DNA from: JAKFDI01 sp036676235
GTDB lineage: Bacteria > Pseudomonadota > Gammaproteobacteria > Burkholderiales > Burkholderiaceae_C
Assembly: GCA_036676235.1 (NCBI GenBank)
Contig: JAKFDI010000080.1
Span: forward strand, 1-64,000
Reading direction: 5' to 3'
DNA length: 64,000 bases
Each line of letters begins with the position of its first letter. The stretch's first letter is position 1. Positions 56,120-64,000 of this stretch are shown here, one piece after another. The notes below the pieces were generated by a model. The model was not told the origin of the DNA, searched no databases, and saw only the letters and a list, made by a program, of their open reading frames with translations. Position numbers and translations under genes: made by a program.

Positions 56120-56593
56120 ATGGAGCTTCCATTGCCGCCCGGCGTCACGGCCGAGCAGTTCCTGATGCACGGCCAGGCCGTGCTTGCCAAACAGCCGTTC
56201 AGCGTGCTGATCGGCGCGCAGCTCACGGCGCTCTTGCCGGGCCGCTGTCGCCTGGAACTGCCGATCACCGAACAGTTGCAGCAGCAGCACGGCTTCGCGC
56301 ACGGCGGCGTGGTGAGCTACCTCGCCGACAACGCGCTCACCTATGCCGGCGGGACGGCGATGCGGGTGCCGGTGGTCACGTCCGGCTTCACCATCAACTA
56401 CCTGCGCCCCGGCATCGGCGAGCGCCTCGTCGCGCGCGCCGAGGTGGTGCACGTGAGCCGGTCGCAGGCGGTGTGCCGCTGCGAAGTGTTCGCCGTGAAG
56501 GCGGGCGAAGAGAAGCTCTGCGCCGTGGCGCAGGGCACCATCGCCCGGATCGGCGGCGACGGCACCGGACGCGACGGCACGGCCCAGCAGTAG
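56120..56593 (+). CDS. PaaI-type hot-dog thioesterase
   Basis: A 157-residue hot-dog-fold protein. The catalytic region reads HGFAHGGVVSYLADNALTYAG, with HGG and the Asp typical of PaaI-like acyl-CoA thioesterases. It probably hydrolyses a CoA thioester and may rescue CoA during beta-oxidation. It begins 23 bp after the thiolase gene. The ATG lacks a clear ribosome-binding site; an in-frame TTG 18 bases upstream is an alternative. A Gly/Asp-rich tail of about 12 residues follows the fold. Confidence 0.8.
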   Translation: MELPLPPGVTAEQFLMHGQAVLAKQPFSVLIGAQLTALLPGRCRLELPITEQLQQQHGFAHGGVVSYLADNALTYAGGTAMRVPVVTSGFTINYLRPGIGERLVARAEVVHVSRSQAVCRCEVFAVKAGEEKLCAVAQGTIARIGGDGTGRDGTAQQ

Positions 56594-56681
56594 GGCGCTC
56601 GCCGCGGCACCCTCGTTTCACCGATTCCGCGTGCGTCGCGGCCCGAGCGGCGGCGTACGCGCAGCACATGAGCCTTGAACC

Positions 56682-58517
56682 ATGAGCCACCGCCAGACCA
56701 CCGACTTCCTGCTCTACGACTGGCTCGCCGCCGAGTCGCTGGTGCAGCGCCCACGCTTCGCCGACCACTCGCGCGAGACCTTCGACTCGGTGCTCGACAC
56801 CTGCGAGAAGATCGCCCGCGAGAAGTTCGCGCCCTTCAACCGCATCGCCGACACCGAAGAGCCCTGGTTCGACGGCGACAAGGTGCACCTGCCCGAAAGC
56901 AGCCACGCCGCTTCGCGCGCCTACGTCGAATCCGGCATGCTCGCCGCCGCGCAGGACTACGACATCGGCGGCATGCAACTGCCCTATCTCGTCGAGATGG
57001 CGGCGAGCAGCTTCTTCGCCAAGGGCGGCATTGGTCTGGGCGGTGGCGGCATGCTCACCAGCGGCAACGCCAACCTGCTGATGGCGCACGGCACCGAGCT
57101 GCAGAAGGAGGTGTTCGCGCGCAATGAATTTGCCGGCCGCTTCTTCGGCACCATGTGCCTGAGCGAGCCGCAGGCCGGCTCCAGCCTGTCGGACATCGCC
57201 ACGCGCGCCGAGCCGGATGGCGAAGACTTCGGGAGCGATCCGCTCGGCCCTCGCTATCGCCTGCGCGGCAACAAGATGTGGATCTCCAACGGCGAACACG
57301 AACTGGCCGAGAACATCGTCCACCTCGTGCTCGCCAAGATCCCCGGTGCGGACGGCAAGCCGATTCCCGGCACGCGCGGCATCTCGCTGTTCATCGTGCC
57401 CAAGAAGTTGGTCGACACGAGCGGCGCGATCACCGGCGAGCGCAACGACGTCGCATTGGCCGGCCTCAACCACAAGCTCGGCTACCGCGGCATTCCCAAC
57501 ACGCTGCTGAACTTCGGCGAAGGCAAATTCCCGGTACGGGGTTCCGGCGGCGCAATCGGCTACCTCGTCGGCAAGCCCGGCGAAGGCCTGCGCTGCATGT
57601 TCCACATGATGAACGAGGCGCGCATTCACGTGGGTCTGGGCGCCACCATGCTCGGCGTGGCCGGCTACGAGGCCAGCCTCGACTACGCGCGCGAGCGCCC
57701 GCAGGGTCGCCCCAACGGCCCGAACGGCAAGGACGCCACGCAGCCGCAGGTGCCCATCATTCGCCACGCCGACATCAAGCGCATGCTGCTCGCGCAGAAG
57801 AGCCTGTGCGAAGGCGCACTGGCGTTGGCGCTGTATTGCGCTCGCCTCGTTGACGAGCAGCACACCGGCGATGCGGCGGCGGCCGACGAGGCCAAGCTGC
57901 TGCTGGAGATGCTCACGCCGATTGCCAAGAGCTTCCCGAGCGAGTGGTGCCTGGAGGCCAACAGCCTGGCCATCCAGATCATGGGCGGCTACGGCTACAC
58001 GCGCGATTTTCCGGTGGAGCAGTACTGGCGCGACAACCGCCTGAACATGATCCACGAGGGCACGCACGGCATCCAGGCGCTGGACCTGCTGGGCCGCAAG
58101 GTGGTGATGAACAACGGTGCGGGCTTTGCGCTGCTTACCGAGAAGATCAACGCCACCATCGAGCGTGCGCTCGCGGTGCCGCCGCTGGCTGAGCACGCCA
58201 ATGCGTTGACCGATGCGCTGAAGGCACTCGACCAGGCCACGCGCGCCGCATGGGCCACCGGCAACCCGGACGAAGCGCTGGCGAACGCCACGCCCTATCT
58301 GCAGGCTTTCGGCCACACCGTCGTTGCATGGATGTGGCTCGACGTCGCGCTGTGCGCGCAGGCCAAGGCAGGGCAGGCCGACAGCGATGCGCTGCACGGC
58401 ACGCTCGCCGCGGCGCGCTACTTCTTCCGCTACGAACTGCCGCGCATCGGTGCATGGCTGGGTGTGGTCGAAACGCGCGACGACACCTGCCGCACGATGC
58501 AGGAGTCCTGGTTCTGA
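56682..58517 (+). CDS. Acyl-CoA dehydrogenase (long form, DmdC/FadE-like)
   Basis: A 611-residue FAD enzyme that makes 2-enoyl-CoA. Core motifs are TMCLSEPQAGSSLSD (substrate/FAD), WISNGEHEL, IMGGYGYTRDFPVEQYWRDNR and the segment with the likely catalytic Glu, MIHEGTHGIQALDLLGRK. An N-terminal extension and a C-terminal helical domain (about 480-611) make it longer than the roughly 390-residue classical enzymes and place it with the DmdC-like group. It follows the thioesterase by 88 bp. Confidence 0.9.
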   Translation: MSHRQTTDFLLYDWLAAESLVQRPRFADHSRETFDSVLDTCEKIAREKFAPFNRIADTEEPWFDGDKVHLPESSHAASRAYVESGMLAAAQDYDIGGMQLPYLVEMAASSFFAKGGIGLGGGGMLTSGNANLLMAHGTELQKEVFARNEFAGRFFGTMCLSEPQAGSSLSDIATRAEPDGEDFGSDPLGPRYRLRGNKMWISNGEHELAENIVHLVLAKIPGADGKPIPGTRGISLFIVPKKLVDTSGAITGERNDVALAGLNHKLGYRGIPNTLLNFGEGKFPVRGSGGAIGYLVGKPGEGLRCMFHMMNEARIHVGLGATMLGVAGYEASLDYARERPQGRPNGPNGKDATQPQVPIIRHADIKRMLLAQKSLCEGALALALYCARLVDEQHTGDAAAADEAKLLLEMLTPIAKSFPSEWCLEANSLAIQIMGGYGYTRDFPVEQYWRDNRLNMIHEGTHGIQALDLLGRKVVMNNGAGFALLTEKINATIERALAVPPLAEHANALTDALKALDQATRAAWATGNPDEALANATPYLQAFGHTVVAWMWLDVALCAQAKAGQADSDALHGTLAAARYFFRYELPRIGAWLGVVETRDDTCRTMQESWF

Positions 58518-58605
58518 CATGAAACAGCCCCCACGTCGCTTTGCTCCTGCCCCCCGAGGGGGGCGGTCAGTGGCTGCTGGCGGCCGGGCGCCACTGACAT
58601 GAAAC
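58514..58605 (+). repeat. Repeat insertion at a gene start, creating a 27-codon mini-ORF
   Basis: CTGACATGAAAC occurs at 58514-58525 and 58594-58605, flanking 80-bp-offset repeat DNA. The insert holds GCCCCCC-GA-GGGGGGC (58549-58564) and GTCAGTGGC (58566-58574) pairing with GCCACTGAC (58590-58598). The first ATG (58519) opens 27 codons ending in a TGA that overlaps the real start at 58599 (ATGA). Architecture and effect match the element at 54183-54293. Confidence 0.6.
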
Positions 58606-58790
58606 CCGCCACCGTCGAAACGCTCGTCTGGGTGTTGATGTACGGCGGCCTGCTGGGCGTCGGTCTCGGCCTCGCGCTGCAGCACACCGAACCTGCATTC
58701 GGCTGGACGCTCATCGTTGCAGGCGGCGTGCTGGCGGTCGTGGGCGTAGCGCTGATCTACGTGCGCTCGCGCATGAAGGACGATCGATGA
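58599..58790 (+). CDS. Small two-helix membrane protein
   Basis: A 63-residue protein with two hydrophobic segments (about 8-27 and 34-54) and a charged C-terminus (RSRMKDDR). I do not recognise a family. Coding is supported by its hydrophobic pattern and position in a tightly spaced run of genes. Its start lies on the second copy of a duplicated start context created by a repeat, so translation may depend on the mini-ORF before it. Confidence 0.5.
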   Translation: MKPATVETLVWVLMYGGLLGVGLGLALQHTEPAFGWTLIVAGGVLAVVGVALIYVRSRMKDDR

Positions 58791-58830
58791 TCTGTGACCC
58801 GCTGCCCGATCGGTCCGGCCAAGGCGCGTG

Positions 58831-60801
58831 ATGGCATACCGGGCCTGCACGCTGCTGCTATGGGCGAGCGCCTTCGCCGCGCATGGGGCGCCGGCCGAGC
58901 CCTACGTCTTTCCGAATTACACCGAGGCGGCTGCGGTCACCGCCGACTGCGGGCGCATGCTGGCCGATCTGAAGGCGCAAGCCGCGCAGCTCGCGGCGCC
59001 CGCGGCCGATGGCGACGTGCTCGCCGGCCTCGATGCGATGACGCGGCGCTACGAGGACACGCTGGGCCCGCTGTCGCTGCTCACTGCCGTGCATCCCGAC
59101 AAGGCGGTGCGTGATGCCACCGAAGCCTGCACGCTGAAATTCGACGCCTTCTACACCGCCTTCCTGCAGAACGAGCCGGTCTATGAACGACTGAAGCAGG
59201 CGCAACCGGCGGACGACATCGATCGCCGCTATCGCAGCGAACTGCTCGATGCCTTCGAGGACTCAGGCGTCGGCCTGCCGCCCGCGCAGCGCGAACGAGC
59301 GAAGGCCATCAGCACCGAGATCACCGGCTTGTCGCAGGCATTTCGCCGCCGCTTGCGCGAAGACAAGACCCGGCTCGCCTTCACCCAGGCCGAGCTGAAG
59401 GGCGTGCCGGCGCCGGTGTGGCAGCAGGCGCCGCGCGACGCGAAGGGCCGCTATTTGCTCGGGCTCGACTACCCGACGCTCACGCCGGTGCTGGAGAACG
59501 CGGTCGACCCACGAACGCGCGCGCGCATGCGCGGCGCTTTCATGCGACTGGGCGGCACCGAGAACCTCGCCGTGCTGCAGCAGCTCGGCGATCTGCGGCG
59601 CGAGTACGCGGCCCTGTTCGGCTTCGATTCCTACGCCGATTTCGTGCTGCGCCGGCGCATGGCGCAAAACGAGGCCGAGGTGCAGCGCTTTCTCGCCACG
59701 GTGAAGGACGCGGTCGAACGTCGCGAGCTCGATGACCTGGCGCTGCTGCGCGAGGCCAAGGCGCGGCACCTGAAGCAGCCCGTGGAGAAGACGACGCTGC
59801 AGCGCTCGGACGTGGCCTTCTACAGCGAGCGCATTCGCCGCGCGCGCTTCGCGGTGGACCAGGAGCGATTCCGCCCGTACTTCCCGCCGCAGGCCAGCCT
59901 CGACACGGTGTTCGCGCTCGCCGCGCGGCTGTTCGGCGTGAGCTTCAAATCGCTTCAGCAGACGCTGTGGCATGCCGACGCGCGTGCCTTCGCGGTGAGC
60001 GACAGCACCAGCGGCGAACTGCTGGGCACGCTCTTCGTCGATCTCTATCCGCGCGACGACAAGTACAACCATGCGGCGGTCTGGACGCTACGCAACGTGT
60101 CCACGCTGGCCGAGCGCCGGCCGGCCGCGGCGCTCGTCGTCAACTTTGATCGGCGGGGTCTGACGCTGGACGAGTTCGAGACGCTGCTGCATGAGTTCGG
60201 CCACGCGCTCCATTCGCTGCTGTCCAAGACGCGCTACGCCGGGCAGGGCGGCACCAGCGTGCAGACCGATTTCGTCGAGGCGCCATCGCAGATGCTCGAG
60301 GACTGGGTCTACCACCCGGAAGTGCTGGCGCTCATGCAGCAGGTGTGCAAGACCTGCAAGCCGGTGCCGAAGGATCTGCTGGCGCAGGCCGAGCGCGCGC
60401 GTCACTTCGGCAAGGGTTATCAATACGCACGCCAGCATCTGTTCGCACGCTACGACCTCGCCCTCCACGGCAAGACACGCGAGGCGCCGCTCGCGCTGTG
60501 GAAGCGCATGGAAGCGACCACGCCGCTCGGCCATGCCGAAGGCAGCATGTTCCCGGCCGGCTTCGCGCACATCGCGGGCGGCTATGCGGCGGGCTACTAC
60601 AGCTACCTGTGGAGCCAGGTGCTGGCCGAAGATCTGCGCACGGCCTTCGACGGCAAGCGCCTCGACGCTGCCACGGGCCGGCGCTATCGCGACACCGTGC
60701 TCGCCAACGGCGGTCAGATGGCGCCGGCCGAGCTGATGCAGCGCTTTCTCGGCCGCCCGAGCGACAGCCGCGCCTTCTTCGAGTTTCTGAACCGGCAATA
60801 G
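58831..60801 (+). CDS. Exported M3-family metallopeptidase (oligopeptidase-like)
   Basis: A 656-residue thimet/Dcp-type zinc peptidase. The zinc motif HEFGH is at 454-458, with the third ligand Glu expected in SVQTDFVEAPSQMLEDW. A C-terminal part with GHAEGSMFPAGFAHIAGGYAAGYY contains the conserved substrate-binding Tyr/His. Unlike cytosolic PrlC and OpdA it has a signal peptide (about 1-19, ending AHGAP), so it should act on peptides in the periplasm. A GTG one codon upstream is an alternative start. Confidence 0.87.
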   Translation: MAYRACTLLLWASAFAAHGAPAEPYVFPNYTEAAAVTADCGRMLADLKAQAAQLAAPAADGDVLAGLDAMTRRYEDTLGPLSLLTAVHPDKAVRDATEACTLKFDAFYTAFLQNEPVYERLKQAQPADDIDRRYRSELLDAFEDSGVGLPPAQRERAKAISTEITGLSQAFRRRLREDKTRLAFTQAELKGVPAPVWQQAPRDAKGRYLLGLDYPTLTPVLENAVDPRTRARMRGAFMRLGGTENLAVLQQLGDLRREYAALFGFDSYADFVLRRRMAQNEAEVQRFLATVKDAVERRELDDLALLREAKARHLKQPVEKTTLQRSDVAFYSERIRRARFAVDQERFRPYFPPQASLDTVFALAARLFGVSFKSLQQTLWHADARAFAVSDSTSGELLGTLFVDLYPRDDKYNHAAVWTLRNVSTLAERRPAAALVVNFDRRGLTLDEFETLLHEFGHALHSLLSKTRYAGQGGTSVQTDFVEAPSQMLEDWVYHPEVLALMQQVCKTCKPVPKDLLAQAERARHFGKGYQYARQHLFARYDLALHGKTREAPLALWKRMEATTPLGHAEGSMFPAGFAHIAGGYAAGYYSYLWSQVLAEDLRTAFDGKRLDAATGRRYRDTVLANGGQMAPAELMQRFLGRPSDSRAFFEFLNRQ

Positions 60802-60827
60802 CCCGAATACGAGAAAGACACGACCCG

Positions 60828-61289
60828 ATGAAATTCCCCGCGCGCATTCCCTTCATCGACAAGCTCGGCATCGAACTGCTGAAGTTCGACGGCGGCGAAG
60901 CCGAACTCGCCATCGACACGCAGGACGACCTCTGCAACTCCTGGGGCGTGGCCCACGGCGGCGTGGTGATGACGCTGCTCGACGTGGCGATGGCCCATGC
61001 CGCGCGCAGCCCTTTGCCGCCCGACCCGAACCGCCCGCCCGAACAGGAAGTGCCCGAAGGCCGCGGCGTCGCCACCATCGAGATGAAGACCAGCTTCATG
61101 CGCCCCGGCCAGGGCCGGCTGCTCGCCAAGGCGAAAGTGCTTCACCGCACCGCCGCCACGGTGTTCTGCGAAGCCTCCATCTTCGACACCGCGGGCCAGA
61201 TCGTGGCGCATGCCACCGGCACCTTCAAATGCCTGAAGGGCCTGCCCGCCGCAGGCCGCCAGATCATGCGGCCGAACGCATCCGACTGA
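60828..61289 (+). CDS. PaaI-type hot-dog thioesterase
   Basis: A 153-residue hot-dog protein. NSWGVAHGGVVMTLLDVAMAHAA contains the HGG and Asp pair, and IEMKTSFMRPGQGRLLAKAKVLHRT the second strand. It is a second paralogue near the one at 56120, with clearly different sequence, so the two probably act on different acyl-CoA species. It starts 26 bp after the peptidase gene and is followed by the CurA-type reductase gene after 28 bp. Confidence 0.82.
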   Translation: MKFPARIPFIDKLGIELLKFDGGEAELAIDTQDDLCNSWGVAHGGVVMTLLDVAMAHAARSPLPPDPNRPPEQEVPEGRGVATIEMKTSFMRPGQGRLLAKAKVLHRTAATVFCEASIFDTAGQIVAHATGTFKCLKGLPAAGRQIMRPNASD

Positions 61290-61317
61290 ATTTCCACCCA
61301 CACGCAGGAGCCTTGCC

Positions 61318-62337
61318 ATGAATGCAGTGAACCAACAGATCCACCTCGTCTCGCGCCCGGAAGGCGAGCCGAGTGCCGCTAACTTCAAGCTGGTGGAGAC
61401 GCCCGTGCCGACACTGGCCGACGGCCAGGTGCTGGTGCGCAACCACTACCTCTCGCTGGACCCCTACATGCGCGGGCGCATGAGCGAATCCAAGAGCTAT
61501 GCGCAGCCGCAGCCGCTGAACGAGGTGATGGTGGGCGGCACGGCCGGCGAGGTGGTCGAGTCGCGCCATCCCGGCTTCAAGCCCGGCGACCAGGTCGTGG
61601 GCAGCGCCGGCTGGCAGCTCTACCAGGCGGTGAACGCCGCGCAGCCGGGCGTGCTGCGCAAGGTCGACACCTCGAAGGTGCCGCTGTCGGCCTACCTCGG
61701 TCCGGTGGGCATGCCGGGCGTGACCGGCTGGTACGGCCTCCTGAAGATCTGCAAGCCCAAGGCCGGCGAGACGGTCGTGGTGAGCGCCGCCAGCGGCGCG
61801 GTCGGCAGCGTGGTCGGCCAGCTTGCCAAGGCGCGCGGCTGCCGTGCGGTGGGAATCGCCGGCGGGCCGGACAAATGCGCCTACGTGGTCGATGAACTCG
61901 GCTTCGATGCCTGCATCGACTACAAGGCGCACAAGGACCCGAAGTCGTTGCTGGCGGCGCTGGCCGAGGCCACGCCGAAGGGCGTCGACGGCTACTTCGA
62001 GAACGTCGGCGGCGCCGTGCTCGACGCGGTGATGCAGCGCATGAATGCCTTCGGCCGCATCGCCTTCTGCGGAATGATCTCGGGCTACAACGGCGAGCCG
62101 ATCCCGATGACAAATCCGTCGCTCATCCTGCTGTCGCGTCTGACGCTGGAAGGCTTCATCGTGAGCGAACACATGGAGGTCTGGGGCGAGGCGCTGGCCG
62201 AACTCGGCGCGATGGCGGCGAGCGGCAAGCTGAAGTACCGCGAGACCATCGCGCAGGGGTTGGAATCGGCGCCTGAAGCCTTCCTGGGTTTGCTCAAGGG
62301 CAGAAACTTCGGCAAGCAACTCGTCAAGCTGATCTGA
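61318..62337 (+). CDS. NADP-dependent oxidoreductase, MDR superfamily (CurA-like)
   Basis: A 339-residue medium-chain reductase of the leukotriene B4 dehydrogenase / curcumin reductase group. The family-specific segment HYLSLDPYMRGRM is near the start, GVTGWYGL marks the substrate side, and the nucleotide motif is VVSAASGAVGSVVGQLAK. No zinc-binding cysteines are expected or seen. It probably reduces the double bond of an alpha,beta-unsaturated carbonyl compound. A repeat-rich 136-bp gap follows. Confidence 0.88.
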   Translation: MNAVNQQIHLVSRPEGEPSAANFKLVETPVPTLADGQVLVRNHYLSLDPYMRGRMSESKSYAQPQPLNEVMVGGTAGEVVESRHPGFKPGDQVVGSAGWQLYQAVNAAQPGVLRKVDTSKVPLSAYLGPVGMPGVTGWYGLLKICKPKAGETVVVSAASGAVGSVVGQLAKARGCRAVGIAGGPDKCAYVVDELGFDACIDYKAHKDPKSLLAALAEATPKGVDGYFENVGGAVLDAVMQRMNAFGRIAFCGMISGYNGEPIPMTNPSLILLSRLTLEGFIVSEHMEVWGEALAELGAMAASGKLKYRETIAQGLESAPEAFLGLLKGRNFGKQLVKLI

Positions 62338-62344
62338 TGTGTTT

Positions 62345-62451
62345 GCCCCCTCTCCCGCTCGCGGGAGAGGGCTGGGGTGAGAGACGCGGCAGCGCCTGAG
62401 CGCGTCCCATCGGCCGCCCCTCACCCAACCCTCTCCCCAGAGGGAGAGGGC
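62345..62451. repeat. Paired CTCTCCC hairpin repeats
   Basis: CCCTCTCCCG (62348-62357), CTCG, CGGGAGAGGG (62362-62371) and CCCTCTCCC (62429-62437), CAGA, GGGAGAGGG (62442-62450) are two hairpins in one gap. GGGGTGAG after the first and CTCACCC before the second can also pair, bringing the whole block into one larger structure. A single related hairpin occurs at 11072-11098. GGAGG at about 62464-62468, after the repeat, serves the last gene. Confidence 0.75.
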
Positions 62452-62473
62452 TTCAGCTTCGTTGGAGGTTCAG

Positions 62474-64000
62474 ATGAACGCCACGCACCAAGTCTTCAAC
62501 CAGCCCGAACCGCTCACCGCCTACAACGCCTTCACCGGCAACCGCCCGCTGCAGGACGCGCTGGCCTTCAACGCGCCCATGCTCGCCACCGACGAGCTGC
62601 AGCAACTCGGCATGGCGGTCGGCAGCGAGGCGATGCAGACGCACGCCCGCCTCGCCAACACCCACACGCCGCAACTGCACACCCACGACCGCTTCGGCCA
62701 CCGCACCGACCGCGTCGAATTCCACCCGAGCTACCACGCGCTGATGGAGATCGCCTGCAGCGCCGGCCTGCACGGCACGCCCTGGGCCGGCGCCCCGCAC
62801 GACCACGTGCGCCGCGCCGCCGGCTTCATGCTCTTCACCGAGGCCGAAGCGTCCACGCTGTGCCCCATCTCGATGAGCTACGCTGCCGCGCCCAGCCTGC
62901 GCGCCAACCCCGGCCTTGCCGCCGACTGGCTGCCCAAGCTCACGCAGCGCAGCTACGACCCGAACTTCGCGCCCGCCGCGGCCAAGACCGGCGTGACCAT
63001 GGGCATGGGCATGACCGAGAAGCAAGGTGGCTCGGACGTGCGCGCCAACACGACCCAGGCCGTAGCCGATGGCCGCGACGACTGGGGCGAGCGATTCCTG
63101 CTCACCGGCCACAAGTGGTTCTTCTCGGCGCCGATGTGCGACGCCTTCCTCGTGCTCGCGCAATCGAAGGCGGGCCTGTCGTGCTTCTTCCTGCCGCGCT
63201 GGCTGCCCGACGGCGCGCAGAACGCCATCCGCATCCAGCGCCTGAAGGACAAGCTCGGCAACAAGGCCAACGCCAGTTCCGAAGTCGAGTTCGACGGCGC
63301 ACAGGCTTGGCTCGTCGGCGAGGAAGGGCGCGGCATTCCGCAGATCCTCGAGATGGGCACGATGACCCGGCTCGACTGTGCCCTCGGCACCAGCGGCCTG
63401 ATGCGCCAGTCGCTCGCGCTTGCGCTCGATCACACCGCGCAGCGCCAGGCCTTCGGCAAGCCGCTGATCGACCAGCCGCTGATGCGCAACGTGCTCGCCG
63501 ACCTGGCGCTGGAGAGCGAGGCCGCCACGGCGCTCGCACTGCGCCTCGCGCGCACGCTCGACCAACCGGTGGACGCGCATGAATCGCTGATGCGCCGCCT
63601 GCTCACACCGGTCGCCAAGTTCTGGATCTGCAAGCGCGGCGCTGCCTTTGCTCAGGAGGCGATGGAGTGCCTCGGCGGTAACGGCTATGTGGAAGAGGGC
63701 GGCGAGGGCGTGCTGGCGCGCATCTACCGCGAGATGCCGGTCAACTCGATCTGGGAAGGCGCCGGCAACATCATGGCGCTCGACTTGCTGCGCGCCCTGC
63801 GAAAGGGCGACATGGCCGAGGCGCTGGCCGCCGAACTGGCGCCGGCGCGGGGTGCGAACGCGACCTTCGATCGTTTCGCCGATGCCTTGCCGCAGCGGAT
63901 CGACGCCGCCGCGGCCGAGAGCGATGGCCGCCGCCTTGCGCAGGACGTGGCGCTTGCCGCGCAGGCGGCGCTGTTGAAGCAGCACGCCCCCGACTTCGTG
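62474..64000 (+). CDS. AidB-type acyl-CoA dehydrogenase (partial, runs off the window)
   Basis: 509 codons are visible with no stop; the gene continues past the right edge (Escherichia coli AidB is about 540 residues, so little is missing). Matching features are FHPSYHALMEIACSAGLHG, MGMTEKQGGSDVRANTT, GHKWFFSAPMCDAFLVLA, GTMTRLDCALGTSGLMRQ and CLGGNGYVEEG. AidB binds FAD and DNA and is induced by alkylating agents in Escherichia coli; other members are isovaleryl-CoA dehydrogenase-like. The preceding CurA-like gene and beta-oxidation context leave a metabolic role open. GGAGG precedes the ATG. Confidence 0.9.
   Translation, partial: MNATHQVFNQPEPLTAYNAFTGNRPLQDALAFNAPMLATDELQQLGMAVGSEAMQTHARLANTHTPQLHTHDRFGHRTDRVEFHPSYHALMEIACSAGLHGTPWAGAPHDHVRRAAGFMLFTEAEASTLCPISMSYAAAPSLRANPGLAADWLPKLTQRSYDPNFAPAAAKTGVTMGMGMTEKQGGSDVRANTTQAVADGRDDWGERFLLTGHKWFFSAPMCDAFLVLAQSKAGLSCFFLPRWLPDGAQNAIRIQRLKDKLGNKANASSEVEFDGAQAWLVGEEGRGIPQILEMGTMTRLDCALGTSGLMRQSLALALDHTAQRQAFGKPLIDQPLMRNVLADLALESEAATALALRLARTLDQPVDAHESLMRRLLTPVAKFWICKRGAAFAQEAMECLGGNGYVEEGGEGVLARIYREMPVNSIWEGAGNIMALDLLRALRKGDMAEALAAELAPARGANATFDRFADALPQRIDAAAAESDGRRLAQDVALAAQAALLKQHAPDFV

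Overview
The window is 64 kb of GC-rich, densely coding chromosome, most likely from a betaproteobacterium of the order Burkholderiales (Rubrivivax/Methylibium/Leptothrix-like). The reasoning is by gene order and content: smc-zipA-like-ligA-def, dapC-dapD-pilU-dapE-prmB, msrB-yciB-bolA-ppiC, two PEP-CTERM proteins, and branched-chain-amino-acid-type (HAAT) transport genes beside beta-oxidation genes. This is inference; no rRNA or tRNA gene is present to confirm it. I see no insertion sequence, prophage, integrase or CRISPR array.

Layout. 0.1-3 kb: an exported vanadium-haloperoxidase/PAP2-type protein and a FAD/NAD(P) oxidoreductase. 2.9-5.4 kb (minus): a membrane histidine kinase and a LuxR-type response regulator, divergent from two PEP-CTERM genes (5.6-6.8 kb); the first encodes a striking DGSSNT repeat protein. 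6.8-13.3 kb: a TetR regulator with its operator, a ferritin-like hydrolase, a flavin monooxygenase, an XRE regulator with its operator, membrane proteins, rlmB and upp. 13.5-19.4 kb: a DUF302-like protein, an MFS/2-hydroxyacid dehydrogenase pair, a DUF1993 protein and a penicillin-acylase-family enzyme. 19.4-22.9 kb: a tandem palindromic repeat, a Cdd1-type helix-hairpin-helix gene coupled to lexA, two LexA boxes shared with a divergent asparaginase gene, and ohr-ohrR. 22.9-31.3 kb (minus): an ABC-F ATPase, prmB, the dap operon with an embedded pilU, a SET-domain gene and queF.

31.5-40.8 kb (plus): smc, a zipA-like gene, ligA (with an in-frame palindromic repeat insertion), def, and a FecR/DUF6600-like protein. 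40.8-44.6 kb: a tesA-type esterase and a ybbA-type ATPase whose start codons overlap head to head, then ppiC, bolA, yciB and msrB. 44.8-64 kb (plus): a fatty-acid catabolic region. It holds an acyl-CoA synthetase, a complete five-gene HAAT transporter (the livF-type ATPase has Arg for Lys in Walker A), a fused hydratase/dehydrogenase, an HD-domain protein, a thiolase, two hot-dog thioesterases, an acyl-CoA dehydrogenase, an exported M3 peptidase, a CurA-type reductase, and an AidB-type dehydrogenase cut by the window edge.

Small palindromic repeats recur. One lies inside ligA. Two sit exactly on gene starts, where they duplicate the start-codon context and create coupled mini-ORFs. Several starts were moved from the longest ORF to internal ATG or GTG codons on the basis of ribosome-binding sites and family N-termini. 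Most functional calls rest on motifs read by eye; none was checked against a database.
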